From: Isoetes taiwanensis
Lineage: Eukaryota > Streptophyta > Lycopodiopsida > Isoetales > Isoetaceae
Length of the DNA stretch: 64,000 nucleotides
NCBI GenBank assembly: GCA_021234155.1
Contig: JAJEKV010000038.1
Coordinates: 12,616,213-12,680,212, forward strand
Direction: 5' to 3'
Shown piece after piece: positions 45,786-56,581 of the stretch. How positions within the stretch are numbered: the first letter of the stretch is position 1; each line of letters begins with the position of its first letter. The notes beneath the pieces are model-generated. The model saw only the letters and a list, made by a program, of their open reading frames with translations, ran no database searches and was not told where the DNA came from. The translations under genes were made by a program, and so were the position numbers.

Positions 45786-47608
45786 TATGTTACACTGAAA
45801 GCAAACCTTTCCAATCAATATACAATAGATCTCCAATTAATCGTCACTTATATTTATATTACATAGATTCATATACAGATGCAATATCCGAACCGAACCA
45901 TGTCTTGACTTATCCACGCATTGATAGATTCGACTCCACCATGAAGTCGAAAGCACTCCAACCTTCAAGAAATAGACTATCTAAAAACTATCCACCGAAT
46001 CATTCGAAACAGTAAACATCTTGAATAAGGCAATGAACAAATCAATTCCTAAATTTGTCTTCACATGCCCCGCAGAAACCTCCCTTCTCCTTCAATGCCG
46101 TAAACATTTCTGTGACAACTTACTGCGTGCTAGTAAGACGTAAGTGGCATTTGAGGCCAGCAAGATAGCTTTCGGACAGTTTGGGCAATGGAAGCTCAAT
46201 AAGCTTGGATCTTCGTGGAGAATATTCATACCTCGAGAACCATATACCCCTTTTTCGTGAGCTGCGACGGTATGCTACCTTCGAACAACAAGGAGCCCAT
46301 ATCTTGATGAAAGCAATGGAATACACTACTGTGAAGAGATTGTGTTCTACACATCAGATATACACAAACCTGAGAGAATAGGAATGAACTTGATAAGTAA
46401 CTGACCTAATTTAGATATGGATTGCATAGAAGTACATACTTACAATTTGCTTCTAACCGTGGGAAAGTTCTTCGCTTGCTTATTTTTTATTTTGCCATAT
46501 TTGTTGGAGTGTATACATGACTCATTTGTACAAATATCTCTTTGCATGATCGAAAACCGACCATCAAAGCCTTCCAATGTGCAGAAATATCACTTCTCCT
46601 GCATCTTTTGACTCGCTATTCACCTCACATTCAAGGTTGGAGTGTAATAAAGCTCCCGGTCGACACCACGAAGCTTTCAAAGTCATTTCCGATTGTGATA
46701 GAGCTTATAGCCATCTAAAGTCACATAATTCAAATTAGAATGTGGAGCGGAATCGAAATACTAGGAAAGGCTCGGTGATTTTACCTTTGAAGCTTTTTTG
46801 TGGTCGAAACTCACTTTGGCGAGGTCAAAGCTATTCCCGAAACAAATCGAAGTTCCTTTGGCGTGGCAATCGATCTTCAGCGCAAACTTTGTTGAAGAAA
46901 ATACCTGAGCGGGAATTGAGGGCGGAAGCTAACGGTCATAATTGCTGCGTGTGTAATCTGACACCCAAAGCTAGAGGCACGGATATTATCGAAGCTACGT
47001 GCAGTTGACACCTGGAATGGCGAAACCAAGGCTCGGTAAAAAAACTCTGTACAAGCTCGGCTCCCCATTGGCCGCGAGCTTTTTGACGTGGCATCGAGTA
47101 AGGGCCCTTAATTGACCTCAAAAAAACTCTAATGTCACATATATCACCCAACGGTATAGTCCAGGTTCAATTCCTGGAGGGTGGTAGTAATTTTTAATTT
47201 GTGGTTTGTACATAGGTGTTTTGTGTAGTTCAAGTTTGTTCAGTTTGGTTTGGCACACTAATTGTGATCTTAAGATCAAAATTATGGTGAAGAGTTGTAT
47301 TTTAGCACCTTACACATGCAATTAATCTTGATACTTAGGCCTGAGACTTTTGGACTAGAGCCATCAAATGGTATACCAAGACGAGGCAATTTTAGCAAAG
47401 ATGATCAACCATTGTCATGCTCACAGTATTTTCCTATTTTGGCCAAGTATTTATCAAATCAGATCCTATGGTGAAGAAATTTTGAAAGTAAGATAAAAAA
47501 AATATGTGCATGATTAGCACATATTCCCTTTGGCCTGTAGGAAAAGTGTGCTACATAATTTTCCAATCTGGAAGGGCATTGTCAAATTGAAACTCATATC
47601 CAAATTGC
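45786..47608. other. Unrecognised stretch
   Basis: Several short ORFs (for example 46742-47008) without family features. A tRNA T-arm-like GGTTCAATTCCTGG lies at about 47163 but no full tRNA can be folded. Confidence 0.35.
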
Positions 47609-47872
47609 ATTAGAATAGAATAGAATAGAATAGAAATTAACGTCCCTTGTGCCTTCAGGCCCCTAGACTTGTGTAGCATGGGCGAGCTCCCTGAAAGGGC
47701 GTTATTAGCACATCACGCTGTTCTGATGTAGCCTTTTCTGAAGGTTTACTTTTTTCTATTAGTACCAGCACCCCGCTTTACATCGGCTTCGTGGCCGTGC
47801 GGTAATGCGTCGTTATCAATCAACTTTTAACGAACAATTTGTGTTGGGTTTATGAACCGCCTCTTGTGCGGC

Positions 47873-49855
47873 TCATATTACAAACCCTCTTTCCCTGTGT
47901 ACTTCTTGGTGTTTGATCATCATTCCCTGGATCACGTCTGCCATATCTCTCATTGATTCTGTCCTTGTCATCAAAATATGTACTGGTTGCCCCCATCTTA
48001 TATTTCTATATCTGTCTCTGACGTCCCCGTATATCGGGCACTCATTAATCATGTGGTTCTCATCCTCCACTCTCCCAGTGTCGTGGATTCTGCATATTCG
48101 GTACTCCTTGTCTATTCCCCTCCACCTGTCCTTTTCGATTCTTAGATCATGACTCCCCATCCTGAATCTAGCCAGGATCTCTCTTCTGGCTTTTCCTAGT
48201 ATGTCATCCTGGTACATCTGGTGTCCTATCTGCTGTTCTGGGTTGAAAACTGTCATGAGCCAGAGTGTCTTGGGTCCTGTGTGTTTTTGCAGCCATGCTC
48301 TTGTAGCTCTGTCAGCCCATTCTTAATTCCACTGCCCTTCGTTTATTAGGTCACTCAGATTCAATCCCATCTCTCTGGTCCATCTTGCTACTTCCTTAAA
48401 CCATCCACTGCCTATGAGAATGTGTGACTTTGCTGACTCAATGATTGCAATACTACACAACTTCCCTTGATGATCTCCTGCATTGTCCTTTATTAGGTAC
48501 CTGATGGTCCTCTCCCATGCTCTCACCTCCATTGGTTTCTGCCCAGTTTCGAGTATCATGATTGTCAGTGGCGTATTTGCCCATACCTTAAATTCCTGTT
48601 TGTGCCATTGCCTGAGGATTCCTTCCTGTTTTTCCCATTTTTTGTCTGTTAAGCCTGGCCCCCAAGCTTCCGCCCCGTATAATTGTGTTGTGGCTACTAC
48701 TGCACTGAATAAGTAGCATTTGATGTCCCAGTCAATTATTCTACTTTTATTGCAAAAAAAATCATATTGAAATAGCTCCCTATGGCTGATTGGAACCTCG
48801 TGCACCTTTAGCCCACTTCCCCGTGCCGTGTGCATCATACCCCAGATACCTATATTATGTTGCTTCCTCTATTTCTGTCTCCCTATATCTGAAAGGTCTA
48901 TGCCTATTCTTATGGCCGAAGATGACTATCTTGGTTTTTGCTAGATTTACTGTTAGCCCTGTTTTTTCACAGAAATTTTCCAATATCTTTAGTAGTCTGT
49001 GCATCCCCTTATTTTTTGTGGCCATCATGCTCAGATCATCAGCGTACAGCATAATCGGTACCTTGGTATCTCCTAATGTAGGGGCGTATTCGTCCCCTTG
49101 CTGTTCTGCTATGTAACCCTGTAATGCATCTATGTATATCCCAAATAGAGTCGGGGATAGAGGGCACCCCTATTTGACGCCTGTATCACAGTCTATTGCC
49201 TGCCCTTCTTGCTCCATCTTTGCATATACCCTATGGTATAGTCTGGCAATCGATCCTACCATGTTTCTTGGAGCTTGCATGCCTATCAACCTTTGTAATA
49301 GTTTCTCTCTCGGGACTGTGCCGAATGCTTTCCTGAAATCTACAAAGCAGCAAATTATTTTCCTTCCCTGTGCTTTGTTCCGCTCTATTAATATACGGAG
49401 GGTTACTAGATGGTCTGTGGTTGAGTGTTCCGGTCTGAAACCTGCTTGTCCTTGTGCACTCAGGTTTCCCGCTTCTGCCATTTCTTCAATTTGCTGTCAA
49501 GGGCTTTTCCGAACCATTTTGCGAAGATGGAACTCACTATTATTGTCCTATAGTTTCCGGGATCTTGCCTGCTTCCCGCCTTGTGTAGAGGTATGACCCT
49601 GTTGTATGTCCACCTGTCTGGAAGCCCTGTATGTATTATGTCGTTGAAAATGTCCGTGACTTGTTTTCCTATTTCAGTTTCAGCACACTTTAGTAATTCC
49701 ACTGTTAGTTCGTAGAGATCCGGGGCTTTGTGATTAGCCATCCTGTTTAAGGCTATCATTACTTCCTGCATGTTGAAACATGATTTATCCGAATTCTGCA
49801 ATGCTGGTATTGAGATGCCCCTGTCTTGTATAATTTCTCCAGGTATTTCTTCCAT
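47873..49855 (-). pseudogene. LINE reverse transcriptase and C-terminal region, lightly broken
   Basis: Pieces in nearby frames cover RT. NHKAPDLYELTVELLK then NRVIPLHKAGSRQDPGNYRT (49855-49460) is followed by GQAGFRPEHSTTDHLVTL and FVDFRKAFGTVPREKL (49481-49170). A TAG at 49170-49172 replaces the Gln of the KQGCPLSPTLF motif, and LYADDLSMMATKNKG keeps the catalytic YADD. The C-terminus includes AWGPGLTDKKWEKQEGILR and a Cys/His cluster (CRIHDTGRVEDENHMINEC) in which one Cys of the first pair is replaced. Few changes separate it from an open frame. Confidence 0.85.
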
Positions 49856-50054
49856 CCGGCTGCTCCAATATTGCCCTGCTCATTCTCTGTTTTCATATTC
49901 CCCCCTCCCTTCCTTTTAAACCCCCTCCAGAAACTTCAGGATTGCCTTCTCAGCAGTCTTGCGAGACCCCATTGATGTTGCAACAAGTTCTTGTTCCGTT
50001 TTGACTTCAGTAGTCTTAAGTATGCTGCTTTTTCTGACTGGTACGTCTCCTTCT

Positions 50055-50921
50055 CTATGTGCTCTTTGGCCCTTCTTTTTTGTTCCCTGCAATCCTCATC
50101 ATACCATACAGATGCCTTGAAAGCATTGCTCTTCCTGGGTATTTTTTCTTTTTTCCGAATACCTCTGTTGCCACTCTCACCATGATGTCATTGAGGACGT
50201 TGCCGTTGTCATCTGCCTGCTTTCTCCATTCCCATCTTCCCATTTCTGTCCTGACTGCTATGAATGTATCCGTGTATTTTTCCTGAAATTGGATTCTTAT
50301 CTTCGTTTTCTCTTCCTCCTTTTCGCCTGTGTTATCGACCTGTGTCGGCCCACCCCCTTTGAGTGTTAACTGTATAGGTCTATGACTTTTCCTTTTCCCA
50401 GTCGGCCATTCCAGTAGCATAAACCCTGCGACTATTCCCACTACTTGACCATTCATAATTACATAATCCACTATACTCTTCCCGTGTGCATTTTGGCTCG
50501 TGAAGCTCCCTGATCCTCCCCATTTTGGCACCCCATTAGCTATGATTACCCCTGTCGATGTGCATACTTCGAGCAGTAATTCGCCTTTAGCGTTGACCTC
50601 TGCCTTGTCTTCTATATCTCTCTTCCACTCCTGTGTTCTTGCTGTGTATATTATCTGACCATCCGTTTCATCAATGTTTGTGCTTTGTGTCTGTTCCTGT
50701 CTGGTTCTGGCATTTAAATCCCCTATTAGAATCATTGGCCCCTGTTCTCTCCATTTCATCATGCTCTCCCCCAGGTCTAACAACTCCAGCTTGTCACTGT
50801 TTGGCGGGTAGTATGCTATGATCAGAATTAGGTCTTGTTTGTTTTGCAATTGAATATTTAACACCATGTATCTTTTATTGATATATGCATTATATACGTG
50901 CATTGGCTTCATCCAATGCAA
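50055..50921 (-). pseudogene. LINE endonuclease domain
   Basis: An open 288-codon stretch carries IIAYYPPNSDKLELL, MILIGDLNARTRQ (GDLNAR motif), GVIIANGVPKWGGSGSFTS, GKSIVDYVIM and, at the end, a changed SHRPIQL where SDHxP is expected. The loss of the Asp in the last motif (SHRP) suggests reduced or lost catalysis unless family-typical. The start of the domain is missing by truncation; an in-frame stop lies upstream at about 50933. Confidence 0.85.
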
Positions 50922-51108
50922 TAATTGCCTGTCATATCAGAATCCAGCATTTGGATCTTTCGTTAAGATTTTGGTATGGATCAATATGCAGCAAAGATCA
51001 AGCAGATGCAAGACGAGGAGGGCCAAAAATGTCAAGTCAAAACCTAAACGGAAAAGATAAATTGACATAATTCCAAAACAACTTCAGATTTTCTTTTCAT
51101 TAACTCTC

Positions 51109-51750
51109 TGTTAATTATGGCAGTTTTGGTAGTGAACTGCCAAACTAGAGAAAGAACAGATAATTGAACCAAATTATGGCAGTTCACTACCCAACGGGGT
51201 CAATCAATGCCAAGAAATGGGAAATTATAGCAACGCTTTAGGCAATGGCAAATTCTCAAGCAAGAATCTTGATTCCACACAAAGAGAAACAATTGGACCC
51301 TGGGAAGGGAGGGGATAGGCCATTGACTAATCCAGTAGTAGGGGACTGATGTAGATCTGAGAATCAGCTAGAGAGGTCGCAGCATGCCATTCTGAAGATT
51401 CGGTGGAGTCCCCTTAAGTTTCGATGCAGATCTGATTACAACAGACCCCTTTAGAAAAAGGTCGCTGATCTCTTTTGTCTGATTTTGGCTCCTAAGTTTA
51501 AATTAAGGAAGGAAGGAAGGAAGGAAAAAATTTTAACGTCCACGGAACCCAATCGGGTTATAAGGCTATAAGGTTTAACTATTAAATAATATCTTAACTT
51601 TTGAAGATATTATTTAACCATAGCCAATATAAGATGCCTTTGCCATTTAACTGCCTTGCTTTGTTAATAATTTGCCAATCTTACACACCCATGCTAGTCC
51701 ACCAAGACTAACGTCCAAAACCACTCCCTCGAGCTACCGTATCCATAATA
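51109..51750 (-). repeat. 3' LTR, 642 bp including a small insert
   Basis: Matches the 5' LTR except for a diverged outer left end (51109-51160) and a 57-bp insertion at 51509-51565. Confidence 0.8.
51505..51565 (-). mobile_element. Tiny truncated retroposon in the 3' LTR, empty site known
   Basis: The 5' LTR reads AATTAAGGCTAAAAGG. Here AATTAAGG is followed by 53 bp and then AAGGCTATAAGG, giving the 4-bp duplication AAGG (51505-51508, 51562-51565). The insert (minus) is TAACCCGATTGGGTTCCG, then TGGACGTTAAAATTTTTT and a (CCTT)n tail. The tail unit equals the target duplication. Confidence 0.85.
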
Positions 51751-51766
51751 ATTCCTCCCTTTCTGG
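51751..51766 (-). other. Polypurine tract
   Basis: The minus strand reads CCAGAAAGGGAGGAAT immediately before the 3' LTR start. Confidence 0.75.
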
Positions 51767-52197
51767 AGGCAATTGACCTCAATCGTACCCATAAACCACG
51801 AAATAAGCACCAACTTAATTTGTGTCTTTGAGCACCAATGTTTATGGGATTAAGTTTAAGATTATGATCTTGCAAATAGCACGAACTATTCATGACAATC
51901 ACAATTGTTGAGACTACGGATTTAGGATAAGGTATTGAAAAGGTTAAACTAACCTATAGGGGGGTGATATAATTATCAATGTTTAAGGTTGTACTAGTTT
52001 AATTAAACTTCTAAAGTAAAGGATTGGGTTAGGTTTAAAAGAAATTCGGGATTGAGGCACCAACCTCAACCAGTAGCACCAATTACTGCTTGCAATTTTT
52101 AGACACCAATATAAAATTGTCAAATTCATCCATTAATATCAAACGATTATGGCACCAACTATAGTATTGTATTTTATTATTGCCATGAACAATTATC

Positions 52198-52310
52198 ATA
52201 AGATAAGATAAGATAAGATAAGATAAGATAAGATGAATTTTTACGTCCACGGGAACCCAACGGGTTATAGGACGGCACATGCAAGGGCAACAGCCCATCT
52301 AAAACCTGGA
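52198..52310 (-). mobile_element. Truncated retroposon with (ATCTT)n tail
   Basis: On minus a block with TATAACCCGTTGGGTTCCCG and TGGACGTAAAAA precedes seven ATCTT units (52198-52234). The same 3' block as at 30.5, 42.3 and 51.5 kb. The 5' limit is uncertain. Confidence 0.7.
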
Positions 52311-52502
52311 GACTAGGCCCCATCACCAAACACAATAACCAAATATTAAAAGGCTACCAAGAATAAGAGAAGATAATGATAATGCTAGTGGTAAAGTTAT
52401 GCTAGTGATAAGGAAACATTACAGTCAAAGATATAAAGTATATAAATTTTAATCTGAATCCTTAATCACGCTACTATTTACCAGGCAAATGGTAACCAAT
52501 CT

Positions 52503-53690
52503 TCAGTTTGCTCTTATCTTCTTCCATAGTGCTACATGAGCTGCTTTATTTTCTACTTTTAATTTCTCAGCTTTGGATAGTTTCATTTCTAATTCCTCTA
52601 TATGCACATTGTGCATTTTACCTTCAGTACTTTTTCTTGGTTGCGGAGGATAGTCAGATCTTGTAACAATCTTATTCTCAGGAAAATACCTCTGGTAATG
52701 GTTTTTACCACAATGGAAACATCGTATATCCCTGGACTTAGCCATACCCCCTTTCTTTTGCTCAGATGTATTTTCAAAAGATTCTATATCTACCTCCTTT
52801 CTTTTTTTCGTTTCCCTTCATTCTCGTCATTTAGGCTAGTGTATGATTGCCATGCACAACTTCGTTTTGCCTTCGAATTAATCTTTAACTCAGTAACAAA
52901 TGCATATATTATGGCATCTGTTAAGGCGTTGAGTAACTAACTTCGTTCAAGATATCCATGCGTAATCCATTGATGTATTTTCTCATTAATTCTTGAGCGT
53001 CCATGTTATTTATCTGCACAGTCAAGTAATTGAATTTCATAGTGAAAGCATTCACAGTTTCCTAATCTGTTTGCTAAATACGATCCATTCTCTTTGGATT
53101 ACTTGGTAATATTTAGAGGCAGCTATTATGCTTCAAACTCCTTACTGAAATCTTCCCAATTACTAATTATTGGTTCCATGCGCTTTCTTCCCTGCCACCA
53201 TAGCTGCACAGTGGTGCCTAACTTCTCTTCTTCAGTTGCTTCGACTTGCTTTAAGAACAAGACCCAAGTGCTTAGGAATCCAATGACTTGTGTGGGCTTA
53301 GCAGGATAATCATAGAAGGAACGCATATCAGACTCTTCCAACCATTTGCACTTACTCTTTTTACTGGAAAGGATTTCTTTTTCGCTATGAGGAGGCAGAT
53401 CTGTGGGAGCAAGATCAGAAGGTGGCGGAGATGGTATGGTAGTTTATATAGTTTCTGGATTTGGAGCAGGATTATTAGGAGCTATAGGAGTTCTTATATT
53501 CTGCAACAATTCATCACTTACATAACCCAATGCAATTGCTAGATGCTTTAATTTCCCGATAGCCTATTCGTGAAATTCAGGCATAGGAATTCCCATCTGA
53601 TTTGCCATGGTATAAGTCGAGGTAATCGCTTTCCAATAAATCTCTGCATTTGTTGATCCTGAATTGAATGCCATGGATGGCGTACTGATG
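52503..53690 (-). pseudogene. Gag with zinc knuckle lacking its last Cys
   Basis: The minus strand shows a Retrotrans_gag-like core: TTVQLWWQGRKRMEPIISN then WEDFSKEFEA, and in another frame NAFTMKFNYLTVQI and LMRKYINGLRMDIL. These form the usual capsid region. A zinc knuckle follows (RCFHCGKNHYQRYFP, C-x2-C-x4-H), but the fourth ligand, normally Cys, is Phe. Upstream lies a proline-rich stretch (SPPPSDLAPTDLPP). Stops separate the parts. This was the packaging protein of the element and is no longer intact. Confidence 0.8.
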
Positions 53691-53700
53691 CAGAGTTAAC

Positions 53701-53716
53701 AGGCTCGGATACCAAT
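53701..53716 (-). other. Primer binding site (initiator Met tRNA type)
   Basis: Directly after the 5' LTR the minus strand reads ATTGGTATCCGAGCCT, close to the TGGTATCAGAGC class primed by initiator Met tRNA. Confidence 0.8.
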
Positions 53717-54317
53717 TGTTATGAGTTACACAAATAACTCAGATTGACCTAACTCTAGTTCATCATAACTAGAGAAAGAACAGATAATTGAACCACATTA
53801 TAGTAGTTCACCATCCAACCAGGTCAATTGATGCTAAGAAATGGCAGATAATGGAAAGGCTTTAGGCAATGGCAAATTCTCAAGCAAAAATCTTGATTCC
53901 ACACAAAGAGCTAAATGATTGGACAAAGGAGGAGGTAGGTCTTTGATTAGTTCGATAGTAGAAGGCTGAGGCAGATCTGTCGAATCATCTTGAGAGGCCG
54001 CAGAAGGCCGTTCTGAAGATTTGGCGGAGTCCCCTTATGCTTTGATGCAGATCCGATTATTGCAAGCCATCCCTTTAGAAAAAGATCGCTGATCCCTTTT
54101 GTCTGATTTTGGCTACTAAGTTTAAATTAAGGCTAAAAGGTTTAACCATTAAATACTAATCTTAACCTTTAAGATTTTATTTAACCATAGCTATTATAAG
54201 ATATCTTTGCCATTTAACTGCCTTGCCTTGCCAGTAATTTGCCAATCTTACACATCCATGCTAGTCCACCATGACTAACGTCCAAGACCACTCCCCTGAG
54301 CCACCATATTCATAACA
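53717..54317 (-). repeat. 5' LTR, 601 bp
   Basis: It begins (minus) TGTTATGAATATGG and ends ACTCATAACA. Shared words with the 3' LTR include GGCAATGGCAAATTCTCAAG and CCATGCTAGTCCACCA. Confidence 0.85.
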
Positions 54318-55676
54318 GATATAGGTGCTTTGCAATCATCGATTGCAAAGTACATGATGCATTGGGTAAATATCTCTCAAGCCGACATGAATTCATGGTC
54401 CAATTCCTACATGAATGAGGTTATCTACTCTTGGTCGAATCTGATGCATATACTTGAAGAGGTTCCCTCTAACAACAAGGAAATTAGAGACTTCTGGCCT
54501 CTAACGAGACATGATATGCTTGCTGAGCCTGAATCCGTATTGCTTGATGAGTACACTGCACCCCGCACTACATGAGACCTGCAAAGGACAAACCATGCAA
54601 TCTAGTTGAAATATTTAACCCATACCAAGATACAAAAAAGAGTATGTTCTTGCTGATCAGGCTGGCAGATGCTTGTCCTACGTGGGTAGTCTATGCAGAA
54701 GGGGACCGTGTACAAGAGCCTACTCTTTCTCATTAAGAAGAGGTGCTTGTATTTGAATAAGAACCTATAGCAAGGAATGTTAGTGTGTATCAGGTTATAT
54801 TATATGCATCTTATATTCATGAGAAGCAGTGGCAGTGAATATAGTTTGACTACAAGAACAACCTATGAGAAGCAGTGGCAGTGGGTTGTAATGGTCTTAC
54901 AGGTTGAAGATTCGTATACAGCTGAGTGCTTTATGCATATAAGTGCTTTATGTGCTTTATGCATATAAGTGCTTTATGTGCTTGATGAAAACGCTATATT
55001 CCGTCTGTTGGCATGTGGGATATAAGCTGTAGATGAGGTTTCTATTCTGAGTCACTGAGATCTAGCTGTAACCGTCGTGCAAGAGATATATAGGAATGGG
55101 GTGCCGGGTTTGAGTGTGTCGAGCTCTCGATGATGATTATCTATAGTTTGAGCTTAGGAAGTACTCATTGCTTAGAGTAGAAGTGATGAAATGATTTAGA
55201 GCATATCAAGGAATGAATGACCATAACTTGGCTTTCTTGATACCAGATGATTTTGTACTAGAAGATGTTTTAATGATTTAATATTGCTAGATTGAAAGTA
55301 CAAGTAAATCATTGTGTTGAACTTACATCCATGCAAGGAATTGTTTTTTATTAATTCAACAAGGAAAGGTACTACTTACATTCAACAATATCAGGATTGC
55401 TGGCATAAAAAGTGGAGGTCGAATCCTAATGATAGACCATGTTACTAGCATCTCAAACCCATAGACTATAGCTGGTTGTTAAGAACAAGCCATTGATAGT
55501 AATGATCCCTACGAGTGTAGGGATCCAGCTATAGGAGTTATTGGCTAAAGAGGTAATGAAAGGCGGCGAAGACACTTGAGCTTGAGAAGTATTAAGAAAT
55601 ATTCGAGCTTGAGGAGCTTAGCTTAGTTCAAAATTCTCAAAATTGTGTTATTTTCTCCAATTAATGAAATATTGCT
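54318..55676. other. Unrecognised stretch
   Basis: A short tandem repeat (GCATATAAGTGCTTTATGTG, about two copies) lies at 54932-54983. The plus-strand ORF at 54330-54575 has no family features. Confidence 0.4.
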
Positions 55677-56344
55677 TCATAGGGAGCTGCTGGAAGGAGG
55701 ATCAATGATGGAGAATTGACACTCATTAATAACACATTGCAATATAGAGACATTGCGACCGAGCCAAAAATATAGAATAATCCCGAGCTTGTTGATCCCA
55801 CTTCGAATGGTATAAAAAGTGTAACATAGGATGGAGCGAAAGATAAATCCTGTCAATTTAAGGTCAAGGCTCCTGAAATGCGAAGGAACTTGACGAAGCA
55901 AATAAGAATCCAGGGACAAAGACGAAAATGGGGCACAAGGATGAGCAAAAAAAGATATAGACAAACTTTGTATTGAAGAGAGGCAGTTTGACATTAAATG
56001 ATGAGGGGCAAATCGATCAACATGGTGGGGTCCCCAGAGGGAGTCCAAAGTGGAAAAATACCAGAAGGACAAGAAATATTCGTCAGATTGAGGAAGACGG
56101 AATAGGCAATCTACCCTCTCATTCTGAAGTCGAGGAACCCAAATGGGCTCAATAAAGATAGAAAAACAAAAATACATCAGAAAAATTTCCAAAGCAAGGA
56201 ATTGAGGATCCAGAGAAGAAGAGCCCCGTCCCCCCCCGGATGTAAGATAGTAGCAGCATTAAGGTTATCCCCTCAGAGAGATTCCAAACGGACAGATTGA
56301 GAAGGAAGAGTCGAGCGTAAAACCTGATATAGGGCAAAGAGCTC
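55677..56344. other. Unrecognised; open 171-codon stretch on minus
   Basis: The stretch 55677-56192 stays open on the minus strand but is hydrophobic and serine-rich, without motifs. It looks like the complement of purine-rich non-coding sequence more than a gene. Confidence 0.3.
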
Positions 56345-56581
56345 ACGCCAAGTAGATAGATAGTAGTTTTAACGTCACGCCACTAGGCAGCATCCAACTG
56401 GACATGTGACCACACACCACACTACATTGCTCGGTTGGGCCCTGCCCCCAACCACCTTACATTGCGTCTGTTGGGATTTGACCCCCAACAGTACCGAGTG
56501 CGATTCTGGACGGTCTTGAACTCGAAACCACATTGCTAAGGAACTAGTGTGTTACCACTGGACCAAACGCCCAGACGCAGT
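56345..56581 (-). mobile_element. tRNA-derived SINE with (TATC)n tail
   Basis: On minus the head has an A box (TTTGGTCCAGTGGTAACA) and, about 33 nt on, a B box (GTTTCGAGTTCAAGACC), the Pol III promoter spacing of a tRNA. A body of about 110 bp follows and ends GGCGTGACGTTAAAACTAC, then TATC units (56351-56363 on plus). The last words share GACGTTAA with the LINE 3' ends in this window. Length of about 235 bp is normal for a plant SINE. Confidence 0.75.

Larger units (their letters stand above)
47609..50935 (-). mobile_element. Nearly complete non-L1 LINE with (TTCTA)n tail
   Basis: On the minus strand it runs endonuclease (50921-50055), reverse transcriptase (49855-48855), thumb and connection (48838-48323), and a C-terminal Cys/His region (48256-47873). 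A 3' UTR of about 230 bp follows, ending CAAGGGACGTTAATT, then five TTCTA units (47609-47634 on plus). RT strings such as CCFVDFRKAFGTVPREKLLQRL-type and LYADDLSMMATKNKG resemble CR1/L2/Jockey-like LINEs more than plant L1 (clade is inference). No ORF1 is present, so it is 5'-truncated at about 50935. Frame changes are few, so it is a fairly young copy. Confidence 0.85.
51109..54317 (-). mobile_element. Gag-only LTR retrotransposon
   Basis: Two LTRs (51109-51750 and 53717-54317) lie in direct orientation around about 2 kb of internal DNA. Termini are TGTTATGA...TCATAACA. A PBS follows the 5' LTR and a purine tract precedes the 3' LTR on the minus strand. The interior carries only gag-like sequence. 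Protease, RT and integrase are absent, so it is a non-autonomous (LARD/TR-GAG-like) or deleted member. Two later microsatellite-tailed inserts sit in it. A clear 5-bp target duplication was not found because the left end has diverged. Confidence 0.85.

Noticed and set aside
47140-47190. Possible tRNA gene (GGTTCAATTCCTGG T-arm)
   Set aside because: No matching acceptor, D-arm or anticodon stem upstream; at most a SINE or tRNA relic.
55677-56192. 171-codon ORF on minus
   Set aside because: Hydrophobic low-complexity composition with no motif; likely the complement of purine-rich non-coding DNA.
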